A stretch of 30,316 bases of DNA from the IMG/VR virus record IMGVR_UViG_3300020176_000061, positions 1 through 30,316 of that record. One strand, written 5' to 3'. The notes under the pieces are model-generated. The model saw only the letters and a list, made by a program, of their open reading frames with translations, did not search any database and was not told where the DNA came from. This document shows positions 7,328 through 17,900 of this stretch, one piece after another (position 1 is the stretch's first letter; each line of letters opens with the position of its first letter). This DNA comes from a virus. The translations under genes and the position numbers were made by a program.

Positions 7328-10300
7328 TTATGACTTTATTTTTATCATAGGTTTGATGTCGTAAGAATATCCTAATCTTTTATTATATATCAACCTAAAA
7401 TTCATAGGCTTTTGTTTGTGCGGTTTAAACGTAAAGTTATTGTCGGGGGAAAATCCATTTTCACCTGGATTATCAACATCCGCGATGTCAATTATATTCG
7501 ATTCAGAACCTTTAAATCTGCGAGTGTACAAAGATATAGAATCAACTACAAATTTCTTAATAATATTTCTATTTATATAAAACTCTGCATCATCTTCTAA
7601 TGTTGTTTTATCACCCGCAGAATCAATAGCATTTACATAACTTTTAATTCTATTTAAAACTCCATCATTTTTTAATAATCTAACAACAGAATCGCTTATA
7701 TAAAAATCCGCTACGAGTTGATCTTCATCTTCAAATATTATTACTTCGCTTTGATTTGTCGCATTCTTTAAAATAAGATCTAAATCCTCTTGGCTATTTA
7801 CGTGTTGAGATGTAAATGAAATAACATCGTACGAATCATTTATTTTCATCGTGGTAGAAGAAAGATATGATTTTTCTTCTGCGTTATTTATAGTTCCAGG
7901 AATATCTTGAGATTCTCCTGAAGAAAAAGATCTAGTATAATAATCTTTATCCCATGAAGATTTAAAAACATTTACATCTTTTTTAGAAATTGCAATTTCA
8001 TCAATTAATGGATATAACGGTAGTTTATCACTAGACTCAGATAATTTAGTAACACCCTCTGGATTAATTTCATTCACTTTGTGATAGAAGTGATTTTTAA
8101 TAATACCCCAATTATTATCATGTATATTACCATCTTTAATAAAACCTACATTAAACGTAGTTCCGCATCTATTATATCTTTCATAATATGATTTCGCAGT
8201 CTCTAGTTCTTTAACACTATTTAAAGAATGTCTATATAAAATTGACTCTAATTTAGACTCATTAATATCAGTTGTAGATTGTAATCTATTTGATTTAAAA
8301 TGAGTATACATATCTGTGAATATAATGACAGGTTTAAAATCAACAGTATAATCTCCATTGTGTCTAATCAAAAATGGATAATATTCAGGTTCTTCAGAAT
8401 TAACTAAATTATATCCAATGATACCTTTAAATAGTTTATAACTCTTGGGCTTATCATTGTCCTCTTCTATACCAATAGATGCATATTTAACTATCTCGGT
8501 ACCATCTTCGAAATTAATAGTAAATCTATTTTTATTTTCAGTACCATCTTCTTCAACCGTAGTATATGACACACTATCGTCATTTAAGTTTATCATATTT
8601 GCTACATTATTAATAGATAGTTTTTCTAATAACGACCTGTGTATACCAGTACCACCGTTGACATAATAATATTTAATTTGTCTTTGTATATAGTTTGGCA
8701 TATATGTAACATCTAATACATCGGTAGGATCAGACACGTTAACAGGTAAAGACTGAATTTTAATAAGATTAGAATTTTCTACAGAAGCAATTGAAAATTT
8801 ATATATGCTATTTCCTGGTGTATTTGGGTAAATATCCATTAATACGTCTCCGTATAATCCATTCTCACCTAATAATATTTGATTATCAAAATTAGGTTGA
8901 CTTCCATCAAAGTGATCTATACCTTCTATTGAATATGGTGTATTACCTGTAAAATCAGCTTGATTCCAATTAAGTGCACCGTCGAATGTAGTATTAGCAT
9001 ATTCATAATCCCCTTCACTGTGATTATATAATATCTTATGATTTAATTCATACAAGAGTTTTCTATTCATGTTACCCTTAATCCAATAATCACTAATATC
9101 TACAGTAATAAAGAATATTACAAATTTGAATTTTTTATTTTGAATAACCTCAAAATCTATGTCATTTGCATTAACATCTGTTTTAGTCTTTAATAAAATA
9201 CTAAATTTATATCCATTAAATTCGCTACTTTTTACAAAATCTAATGCTGTTTTATTAATAAATTCCTTTCTATTTTTTAAAATAACTTTAAGACCTTTAA
9301 ATATTGTACTAGCAAATGAGCTTGTATCTCCGCCATCTATTAATGTATATTTTTTCTTTAATTCTGTTTTAAAGAATGTGTTATTAAAGTCGTCCTCTAT
9401 ATTTTGTATAAAACTATAATTACCAATATCGTTTCTCATTAAGTTTAGATCATCTACCGTTAGATTCTTTTCAAAACCTTCGGTAATCATAAACTTATCA
9501 AAATAATCATTTTTAACACTTTTAAATAAATCTGGAGTTAATTCAAAATCCTCGATATAATTAATATATGAGAACGTACTATTTAATTGATCATATCTTA
9601 AATATTTTGGAATTTTATCCATATAGAACCACTCATGGGTCATATCATTTTTATTTCTAGAAGTTGAAGTTATATCTGGGGAAAAATTAGTTCTACCAAA
9701 AGCCTCATTAGCATTCAAATAATATGGTTGATCTCTAACAGTTAAAGAATCTTTTAAAACCCACTTATTTATATTAGGAACTACTCTAGAATTAGTAGCA
9801 AATTCTTTTAGTTGATTCTCCTTTAATCTATCATACTCACTTTCTATTTTATCAGCAACATCATCATCATTAGACTCTTCTTTTAAAATACCTGATAAAT
9901 TAGAGAAATAATCTTCAGGGTTAAGTGCGAAATTATCATCAAATATATCAGTTGCTGCCAATTTAGTGTTAAATTCACCAGTTATACTGTCTATATTATT
10001 TATAGCATTCGTATATGGTTCATAATCTATATTTTCTAAAGTTTCATACACTAATTCCTTTAAGTCAGAATTTGATTTATCATAAAAATCAAAATTCATA
10101 TCATATATGTTATATGCAGAAAATAGGCCTATTTGTACTATATTTTGATTGAATACTCTAGCTTCTCCATTTTTCAAAGAAGACTTTTTATCTAATATAA
10201 TTTTAGATTTATCCGAATTAGGTGTAGTAATATCCTCGACGATATCTATGACCTTATTAAATATATTTTTATAATTAGTTTCTAAATAATCTCCTACACT

Positions 10301-13300
10301 AATTTCGCTTAATGTATTATTATCTACCAAAATAGATTTTCCAGTAGAATTACCACCTGATAAATAATGTGCTCTCCATTGAGAGAGAATTGTATTTTCT
10401 CCAGATCTAAGTTTTAATAAGTTATTAATATCTTGATTTTCTACTTTAACAAAATCGATAACATTTTGAAGATTAACTAAAACAGCATGTTGTAGTAGTT
10501 TATAACCAGGCACCTTACTCTTGACCCAGATATCTGACCCTATGTTATATGCATCTAATGTTTCGCTATTTTGATCAATCGCTCCGGCTAATGCAGATGC
10601 AACTTCACCTAAACTACCCTGTGAAGAGTATTGCTGACCTTTATATGTGCCTTTTGGTAAAGTATAATTAGCAATATATGTACCTTTTTGAATATTAACG
10701 TTAGTCTGTAATTGATCAACTCTAATTATAGTACCCAATGTACCATAGACATACATGTTTAGATCTCCTAAATTGGTTTGTTTTTCTGTAATAACAAAAG
10801 ATTCATCATTTTCATCTATTTCTAAATTTAGATAAAATTTAATAGACATTAATTCCCAGGAATTTTCTATATTTTCTTTAGTTTCACTAAAATTATTACC
10901 ATTATTGAACGTAAGCGCATAATTTCCAGTAGAGTCACCTATGTTTATATTAACAGTTTCACCTGGAACATGTTTAATAAAGGTAAACTTATATGATTCT
11001 TCTCTAGAATCTAATAATGCTATTTTATCAGCACTTTCTGGGTTTGAAATAATAGACATCTTAACAAAATCAAATCCTCTTTCATTTGTATTAGTTAAAG
11101 AAATTGATCTACCAGTATGTGAGATACCAATACTTTTTTCTATTTCTCCAGATGTATTGTCTATTTTAACTTCAAACTTTTCAGTATCATAAACACCAGA
11201 GTTAGAAATTTTATAATAAACATCATTTATTTTTACATAACCAAGTGTTGGCGATGTTGTCATTTGTTTTTGAGAAGGTATTGCTGTAAATGGTTTTTCT
11301 GGATCTACTATTGAAGAAACCTCACTAAATTTAATTATATTATTATTAATAGAGTTAATCTCACCTATACCTGAATTTATATCATCAACGTATAATCCGA
11401 AATAACGATTTACACTATATTCACTTGCATTATCATCGTCAAATAAAAATTCTAAATTTAGTAAATTAGCACATAATATATCATTTCTTCTGAACCCATC
11501 TGTAATAAAGTCATTAGCCTCGATAATAGGCTTATCAGCTTGTACAAAATCTTTATAGATGTATTCCCCTTTGCTTGTAATTTCTCCTGACTTTAAGTCG
11601 ATACCATTGAATTTAGTAGTTTCATTTTTACCAAAAGAAACAGTTATTGGAGATTTAGGGAAAGTTTCCTGTTGAATGTGATTTCTAATATATTTACCGA
11701 GAGCTGATTTTTTAGTCAAATCAAATGATTTAACAATCTCAGCGTTTTTAAGAATATCAGATATTCTATCAGTATTATTATCATAAACCTGCGTTTGATT
11801 AGAAGGATTCTTAACTTTAAATATTACAAAATTATTGGGCATGTTTTGATCTGCCCATATTGGTGCAAATATTCTATAGTCTTCTTCGTAATTCTTAGAA
11901 TAATTATACGATGTTCCGTATTGATATGCTTCTTCTATTTGTTTCTCATATGAATCTAATACTGATAAATCAGATTGAGACCTATACGTTTCATATATCA
12001 AATCAGAAGGTGTTTTATTACCTTTAAAAAATCTAGAAACATCAACGCCGTAATTGCCATCAGGATTAATACTATTTTTTTTATATTTAATATTAGACAA
12101 CTCTTTAGATGCACTTATGCTTTCTAAATAAACTTCATCACTAGAAGTAGTAACTATTTTAATATTTCCAGATAGTTTTGGATTAGTTCTTAACAATGGC
12201 TTAGCAACATTGTCTAAATTATAATTAGATTGTGTATTAAAATTAGGACCTGCATTAATAGTTTCATAACCATCGACGATAGGAAATGTGTAGGTATTAA
12301 TAGATTGATCATTATCACCAATTATACATTGACTAGTTTTATCACTTTCAAATATAAGAACTGAAGACTCACTGCTTAGTCCTAAACTAATACCATCGGT
12401 TATAGTAGGCCTTTGTTGACTATTTATTAAAAATTCATTTAAAATATAAACAGCATCGTCTAAATCTTCTGCAGTAATTTTATAAGCGTATGTTAAACAT
12501 TCACCCGTCAATTCTGGTTGGATTACATTACCATACGATAATTCATCTATAAAGGTTTTAATATAACTACCAGTGTCTCCTGAATTGACTGTATGTAATC
12601 CATCGATCACATATATTGGCCAATAAAGTGTTTTAGTAAAATTATTATATTGACTACCTAATTCTATCTCAGGATTAAGAGACATAAACCCATAGAATAC
12701 ATTCGTATCATTTACATTAGGAACCTCTCTTTGTATTTCGTTCTCCGTAATAGTGGGTATTTGGTATGCATCACATGTACCATACTCTGTTATATTTGAA
12801 CCGCTTACAAAACTAGTAAGATCATAACCATACCACGATAAATTAACATCGTCTCCTTGGTTTTCCCAAACTAAATAATTTGAGTCTACACTAAATATGT
12901 TAGATTCGTGTAAATCAATAGGATCAAATGTGCTTGCACCTAATGCTGTTTTATAAACAGGTGTATTATTTTTTGCTAGATCTAATAAGTTATCAAATGG
13001 AGTAGAACCCAATGGTCTAGTATACCATAAAGTAGTTTCGTATACATCCGAATTACAAAATTTATTTATATCAGTTCCATCTAAATGAGGTCTATCAACG
13101 ACTATACTAAATACTGAAGTTTCTTCAGCTTCTCCACATTCCCATTCTAATCCACCTTCAGGATTTTCACCCCAAGTATTAAGCGTAGATCTTTTGTAAT
13201 ATACTTCACTATCAATGTCGCTATAAATACCGCTATCTATTAATCCTGTTACAGTAGATCCGTTAGTACTTTGATATAAATTCGAAGCATATTCACTGCT

Positions 13301-14857
13301 AAATAATTCAATTCCATCACTTATTAATGATGATAGAGGCGATGTTTCAATATCACCGCGATACCATACCGTTAAGTATTGGAAATCATTGTCACAGTAA
13401 GCAATAGAATTTACAGAATATTTTACAACTGTCGATTTAGATGTAGAAACTGGTCCACAATCATTAATTTTAATAATTTTACCACTAGAATCTATTGTCA
13501 ATATAACAGATGCTGAATTATCAGAAATTGGGAATAAATTATTAATACTGCTTGATGGTACTATAGTATTAGTTAAATTAACGTCACTATATATTGACAT
13601 ACCTATTTCTACTTGTGACACGTTATTTGCATCCTCTGTAGATATGTATGATATGTTATTTTTAGGTGCAAAACAAATAGAATCTATATCACTTCCAAAT
13701 GAACCTGAATTTACAGAAATCCATGGAGCACTCTCTACATCTATAGAGACTGTTAATTGAGTAGACTCTGCGCCTTTAGAATCAGTTGCCTTTATAATCC
13801 AATTGTCTACACCCGAATAACCTAATAATGGTGTATACTTATAACTAAAAATATTGTTATTTTCACCAGTAAATTCTATTACACCGTTATTTACATCAGA
13901 TATTGTAGTTATTGAAACACTATCATTATCTGTATCAATTACCTCAATCGTAAAATTAACAAATCCATTTTGAGTTACTAAAATAGTTCCAGGATTTTGA
14001 ATTACTGGCGCTGCGTTTAGCGGATTTATTGTTATTGTACCCTCTGGTGAAATTTGTCCGCCCTCATCCTCTACAGTATATGTAAAAGAATCACTACCAA
14101 TAGTGGACGAAGTATGTGTATATGTTGCTATTCTACCAGTAAGACTAACTATACCTCTAGTAGGTTGATCAACTATAACATAAATTAAATTATCTTGATC
14201 AGTTTGATCATCTGTTCCAAATAACGTAATATCTTCAGTAGCACCCCAATTAATATCATATGTTGCATCTATCGCAGACGGCGCACCATTAGGTGTCGCA
14301 GTCGGTGTAGGTGTTGCAGTTGGTGTAGGTGTTGCAGTTGGTGTAGGTGTTGCAGTTGGGGGTATTTCAGTAGCCGTAGGCTCTGGTGTGGGGGTCGGCG
14401 TAGGCTCAACTTCAGTCGCAGTTGGCGTAGGCTCAATTTCAGTTTCAGTTGGCGTAGGCTCAATTTCAGTTTCAGTTGGTGTAGGCTCAACTTCAGTTTC
14501 AGTTGGCGTAGGCTCAACTTCAGTCGCAGTTGGTTCTATTGTTGGTTCTGGCGTTGGCGTTGGAGAAGGTGTTGGAGTTGCAGAAGGTGTAGCACATTCA
14601 TATATTTCACTTACGGTACCATCTCCACCTATTAGTAAAGAAAATGTATCACCATCAATGACATGCCATAAGCCTCCACCATCAAATACTGCACTGTCAA
14701 ATATCTCATATAATATTGTACCGACTTCTATTGATGGTGTTATAGAAGCATCGTAATATAATGAAATTGAAGAATCTGTTAATCTATTATCACATGACGT
14801 TTGACCGTCATTATAACCGTTAACTTTAATCAATATTGCCGTAGGTGTTGCTGCCAT
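7328..14857 (-). CDS. Giant modular baseplate/fibre protein with Pro/Thr/Glu linker and cadherin-like domains
   Basis: This 2509-aa protein is the largest here. Residues 22-88 are a Cys-bracketed beta domain. Residues 92-190 are a Pro/Thr/Glu repeat linker. Residues about 191-280 and 283-376 are two cadherin/VCBS-like tandem domains (SDSFTYTVEDEGG; YSGVDNWIIKATDSKGAES). Three more Cys-bracketed segments lie at 395-467, 488-574 and 601-695, and a weaker one at 787-844. About 1,650 residues that I cannot assign follow; they include RIFAPIWADQNMPNNFVIFK near 996-1015. No transmembrane or enzymatic motif was seen. Adhesive domains at one end and a long Asn/Asp/Ser-rich body suggest a baseplate-attached fibre or hub-periphery protein. 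The start at 14857 follows a 57-bp gap with a hairpin. Confidence 0.72.
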   Translation of the reverse strand: MAATPTAILIKVNGYNDGQTSCDNRLTDSSISLYYDASITPSIEVGTILYEIFDSAVFDGGGLWHVIDGDTFSLLIGGDGTVSEIYECATPSATPTPSPTPTPEPTIEPTATEVEPTPTETEVEPTPTETEIEPTPTETEIEPTPTATEVEPTPTPTPEPTATEIPPTATPTPTATPTPTATPTPTATPNGAPSAIDATYDINWGATEDITLFGTDDQTDQDNLIYVIVDQPTRGIVSLTGRIATYTHTSSTIGSDSFTYTVEDEGGQISPEGTITINPLNAAPVIQNPGTILVTQNGFVNFTIEVIDTDNDSVSITTISDVNNGVIEFTGENNNIFSYKYTPLLGYSGVDNWIIKATDSKGAESTQLTVSIDVESAPWISVNSGSFGSDIDSICFAPKNNISYISTEDANNVSQVEIGMSIYSDVNLTNTIVPSSSINNLFPISDNSASVILTIDSSGKIIKINDCGPVSTSKSTVVKYSVNSIAYCDNDFQYLTVWYRGDIETSPLSSLISDGIELFSSEYASNLYQSTNGSTVTGLIDSGIYSDIDSEVYYKRSTLNTWGENPEGGLEWECGEAEETSVFSIVVDRPHLDGTDINKFCNSDVYETTLWYTRPLGSTPFDNLLDLAKNNTPVYKTALGASTFDPIDLHESNIFSVDSNYLVWENQGDDVNLSWYGYDLTSFVSGSNITEYGTCDAYQIPTITENEIQREVPNVNDTNVFYGFMSLNPEIELGSQYNNFTKTLYWPIYVIDGLHTVNSGDTGSYIKTFIDELSYGNVIQPELTGECLTYAYKITAEDLDDAVYILNEFLINSQQRPTITDGISLGLSSESSVLIFESDKTSQCIIGDNDQSINTYTFPIVDGYETINAGPNFNTQSNYNLDNVAKPLLRTNPKLSGNIKIVTTSSDEVYLESISASKELSNIKYKKNSINPDGNYGVDVSRFFKGNKTPSDLIYETYRSQSDLSVLDSYEKQIEEAYQYGTSYNYSKNYEEDYRIFAPIWADQNMPNNFVIFKVKNPSNQTQVYDNNTDRISDILKNAEIVKSFDLTKKSALGKYIRNHIQQETFPKSPITVSFGKNETTKFNGIDLKSGEITSKGEYIYKDFVQADKPIIEANDFITDGFRRNDILCANLLNLEFLFDDDNASEYSVNRYFGLYVDDINSGIGEINSINNNIIKFSEVSSIVDPEKPFTAIPSQKQMTTSPTLGYVKINDVYYKISNSGVYDTEKFEVKIDNTSGEIEKSIGISHTGRSISLTNTNERGFDFVKMSIISNPESADKIALLDSREESYKFTFIKHVPGETVNINIGDSTGNYALTFNNGNNFSETKENIENSWELMSIKFYLNLEIDENDESFVITEKQTNLGDLNMYVYGTLGTIIRVDQLQTNVNIQKGTYIANYTLPKGTYKGQQYSSQGSLGEVASALAGAIDQNSETLDAYNIGSDIWVKSKVPGYKLLQHAVLVNLQNVIDFVKVENQDINNLLKLRSGENTILSQWRAHYLSGGNSTGKSILVDNNTLSEISVGDYLETNYKNIFNKVIDIVEDITTPNSDKSKIILDKKSSLKNGEARVFNQNIVQIGLFSAYNIYDMNFDFYDKSNSDLKELVYETLENIDYEPYTNAINNIDSITGEFNTKLAATDIFDDNFALNPEDYFSNLSGILKEESNDDDVADKIESEYDRLKENQLKEFATNSRVVPNINKWVLKDSLTVRDQPYYLNANEAFGRTNFSPDITSTSRNKNDMTHEWFYMDKIPKYLRYDQLNSTFSYINYIEDFELTPDLFKSVKNDYFDKFMITEGFEKNLTVDDLNLMRNDIGNYSFIQNIEDDFNNTFFKTELKKKYTLIDGGDTSSFASTIFKGLKVILKNRKEFINKTALDFVKSSEFNGYKFSILLKTKTDVNANDIDFEVIQNKKFKFVIFFITVDISDYWIKGNMNRKLLYELNHKILYNHSEGDYEYANTTFDGALNWNQADFTGNTPYSIEGIDHFDGSQPNFDNQILLGENGLYGDVLMDIYPNTPGNSIYKFSIASVENSNLIKIQSLPVNVSDPTDVLDVTYMPNYIQRQIKYYYVNGGTGIHRSLLEKLSINNVANMINLNDDSVSYTTVEEDGTENKNRFTINFEDGTEIVKYASIGIEEDNDKPKSYKLFKGIIGYNLVNSEEPEYYPFLIRHNGDYTVDFKPVIIFTDMYTHFKSNRLQSTTDINESKLESILYRHSLNSVKELETAKSYYERYNRCGTTFNVGFIKDGNIHDNNWGIIKNHFYHKVNEINPEGVTKLSESSDKLPLYPLIDEIAISKKDVNVFKSSWDKDYYTRSFSSGESQDIPGTINNAEEKSYLSSTTMKINDSYDVISFTSQHVNSQEDLDLILKNATNQSEVIIFEDEDQLVADFYISDSVVRLLKNDGVLNRIKSYVNAIDSAGDKTTLEDDAEFYINRNIIKKFVVDSISLYTRRFKGSESNIIDIADVDNPGENGFSPDNNFTFKPHKQKPMNFRLIYNKRLGYSYDIKPMIKIKS
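12773..13675 (-). repeat. Three consecutive Cys-bracketed domains in the giant protein
   Basis: These occupy residues 395-467, 488-574 and 601-695. Each is bounded by Cys, with a middle YSD or WY aromatic motif (MSIYSDVNLTN; TVWYRGD; TLWYTRP), and the second Cys lies close before the next unit. They are divergent in sequence. The similarity is in spacing and pattern, and homology is inferred. Confidence 0.5.
14288..14584 (-). repeat. Pro/Thr/Glu repeat linker of the giant protein
   Basis: This encodes residues 92-190. The first part is TPTPSPTPTPEPT. The middle is a 10-residue (30-bp) unit EVEPTPTETE repeated about four times. The end is ATPTPT repeated in 18-bp steps (plus-strand gttgcagttggtgtaggt). 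The acidic middle section distinguishes it from the neutral linkers in the next two genes. Confidence 0.88.
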
Positions 14858-14873
14858 TTATTTAAATCTTTTT

Positions 14874-14898
14874 ATATAGACAGTACTCATGTCTGTAT
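14874..14898 (-). other. Intergenic hairpin between two large structural genes
   Basis: On the minus strand, ATACAGACA and TGTCTATAT can pair as a 9-bp stem with one C-A mismatch and a 7-nt loop (TGAGTAC). It is followed by ATAAAAAG rather than a U-tract, so it is not a classic intrinsic terminator in the direction of transcription. It could be an RNA-processing or mRNA-stability element at the head of the 2509-aa gene. Confidence 0.4.
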
Positions 14899-14914
14899 TA
14901 TATATCCAGATTTA

Positions 14915-17900
14915 TTAGTCACCGTATCTGGTCAACTTAGCAGCTCTAATAGAATTTAAATTTTTACCTTTAGGACTATATTTAGCAAATACTTCTAAAT
15001 CAAATGAAAACTGTTGATCGTGTTTATCAAATATATCCAATCCTATTTTTTTAGTATATGTTAGATTGGGAAATCTTAATTTAGCTTGTCCGCCTATTCT
15101 ACCTACATCTGAATCAGGATCATTACCAAAATAGTCTGTCATTCTATATTGGAATATAATATCTACCGAAATAGCGTTAGAATTATCTAAATCGCCGACA
15201 CGTTTTTCTATAATCTTATTACTCTGTTTAGTATCTCCAGAAACTCTTAATGTATTTAAGTTAATTGGTGATAAAAACAAAAATGCTCCACAAGATCTTC
15301 CACCTAATAGATATTGATCGTTTGCATCAAAGGACATTTTAAATGTTCTGTCTCCACCTAATGATATTAATTCAGATGTTTTTTGGAATGCTAACTGTTG
15401 TGTTGCTTTAGTAGAATTTACAGCTGAAGTAGAAAAAGAATTACCAATCAATGAATTAACACCGCTGTATACAAATGTTGTTCCAGTTGCATATGTTGAT
15501 GTAATAGGCATTGTATAAATAGCATTATCAACGAGTGTTTTAATGTTATTTTTCTGTTCAGCATCAGTTACATTGTTTTGATCAGCAACATTATCTAAAA
15601 AGTCAACATATAAGTTTTCTAAATCTGGATGACTTTTATGTATAAATAGTCCATTATTATAATTTGCAGCGCCTACCGTAGCAGTGCTGCACACGTCTAC
15701 CATTGATTGTGAAAATTCAGGATCTAAATTGCTACCGTTATTTCTACCAAATGTTCCAGTCCATATAAAATCAACAGATTCACCATTACCAGTATGCGAC
15801 AATATTGAAATAGTATTACTATCTACATTCATATCAGCATAACTTAATGCATACTCATAATTAGTTAATTTAGATACACCAGGTTCTAATAATGACTCGG
15901 TAACATACAATGGATTTTGATTTGCAATATCCATAAATCTAGAATATACAAATTGTCCACGTCTTTGTGCGGATTGATATGGTGCCTCAGCTAATAAATC
16001 ATATGATGTAATAGATGAAGTATCTATATTTTGATATTGTATTGGAGCCAAATCGTATTTACCTTCAGATGTATAATAGTTATCAGATGCAACCTTAGGA
16101 TCTATGTTTGCTGTCCCAGAATCATTTACCATTACACCAAATCCATTATCTGTAATAGCATCTCCAGCTGCGCTGGATTTATACGCCGGTAAGTTTCTGT
16201 CACCGACTAATCTAGCCACTAATTCTAATTTAGTTGCTTTAGTGTTTTCTAATAAAAGCTTAAATGTCTTAGTGACAATATGACCCTTTTTAACCGTTAA
16301 ACTTGCAACCTCATCTGTATAATACCCTGCAAAGATTTGGTTCTTAGTACCGTTGTTAATCACGGTTACTGTTCCATCTTCATCCATTACTTTAACGACC
16401 AGTTCACCTAATTCAACTTCTACAGTACCTTTTAGTTCAGCTATTTGAGCTTCTAATTGAGCAATCTTATCATATACTGAAATGGGTTTTTGTTCATTAG
16501 ATAAAAATCCTGATGCGATACTTGTCGCACTATGCGCGTAATATTTTTCATTAGCGCTAAATGAATCGTCAATATGTGAAAATACGCCTTTAGAAATTAA
16601 TTCTTCAGATATTTTAACTGCTGCTGTTTCAGCTGAATTTGACATTAATAAAGTCTCTACATTAGAAGTGTCTATTTCAGTAATAGGGAAATCTATGGTA
16701 ATAGCTTCTGACCAATCAGAGTATATTGGACTAGTTGGATAACCTGCTTCAGAGACAGACTTGACTCTAATCTCTATTAGTTCACCTTCATTAATAGGTA
16801 AATCTAATTGATTAAAATTAACTTCTTGTGCATCTTCTACTAAACTATCTTGCCATTCAAATTTACCAGTTTCAGAATTTCTATAGCGATCTCTTGGCTT
16901 AGTTTTAATTTCATTCCAATTAGAAAATACTGCAGTTTTTTGTCTAGTACCTTCAGTGAAAGGTAATTGTGTTACTTCACTAGCTTTACCACTAGTTGAA
17001 AGATATCTATATTGTAATACGAATTGAACAATATTTTGATCTAGTGTATCTGCAGTTTTCTTTGATGATGGTATTTCCCAAAATCCTCTAACTCTGTATT
17101 TAGGTGCAATCTTAGTTACATTTGAACCAGATGCTAAAGATTGTATTTGATTTACAATACTATTATATAAACTAGTCTCACTTGTTCTTTGAGTAATTAA
17201 AGAATTTAATTCGTTTCTATCTTTATCTTTTTGAATAGTAGAATCATATTTCTTAGTAGACATTTCTGACCTCTTTTTAACAATAGTCTCGTCTAATTTT
17301 TTTATATTCTCTTCTACATTAACTTTATCAGCAGATAATTTTTTAATCTTATCAGCAGTATCATTAGCTGTCAGGTGAGCATTGATTTGCACAACCTTAA
17401 AGTTGTTAACGTCTAACAATGGAGCATCAGGTGTGATACCCTGGGTTGCCGGAGGAATAGAATCCTCTTTAAGTGCTGAAATATATTTACCAAAGTCTGC
17501 AACTTCAGCTTTGTAATAATCATCTAATCTTATTTGAGAACCATCTTCTTGAATGAGTGTTAATTCATTAGTATATAGGCCAATTCCAGGTGACCAGTTT
17601 TCAGCCAATATTTTTGAATCAGGATCAATCGCTTTAACAAATACCAATAATCTTTCATTAAAGCCAACATTGATATTAATATTTAAATTAGAGTTATCAT
17701 TTTTATATATGCCTAATTGATTAGAACCTACTTTAATAGATTCATATCCTTCTACCACCAATAATTCAACTTGATTAGTAGAACCATCAACTCTAGTTAT
17801 TCTATATCTAGTATTTTTAGATCCACTCTGAACCATCAACTCATCTCCTATTCTAAGCATCTCAGTTTCCATAAGATCTTTAGTAGAATCAGTATACGTT

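Noticed and set aside
14288-14584. O-glycosylation sites in the Pro/Thr linkers
   Set aside because: The Bacteroidota O-glycosylation motif known to me needs Asp before Ser/Thr, and these linkers almost lack Asp. I could not support the claim.
14874-14898. Rho-independent terminator
   Set aside because: The stem is AT-rich with one mismatch and is not followed by a U-run in the direction of transcription.
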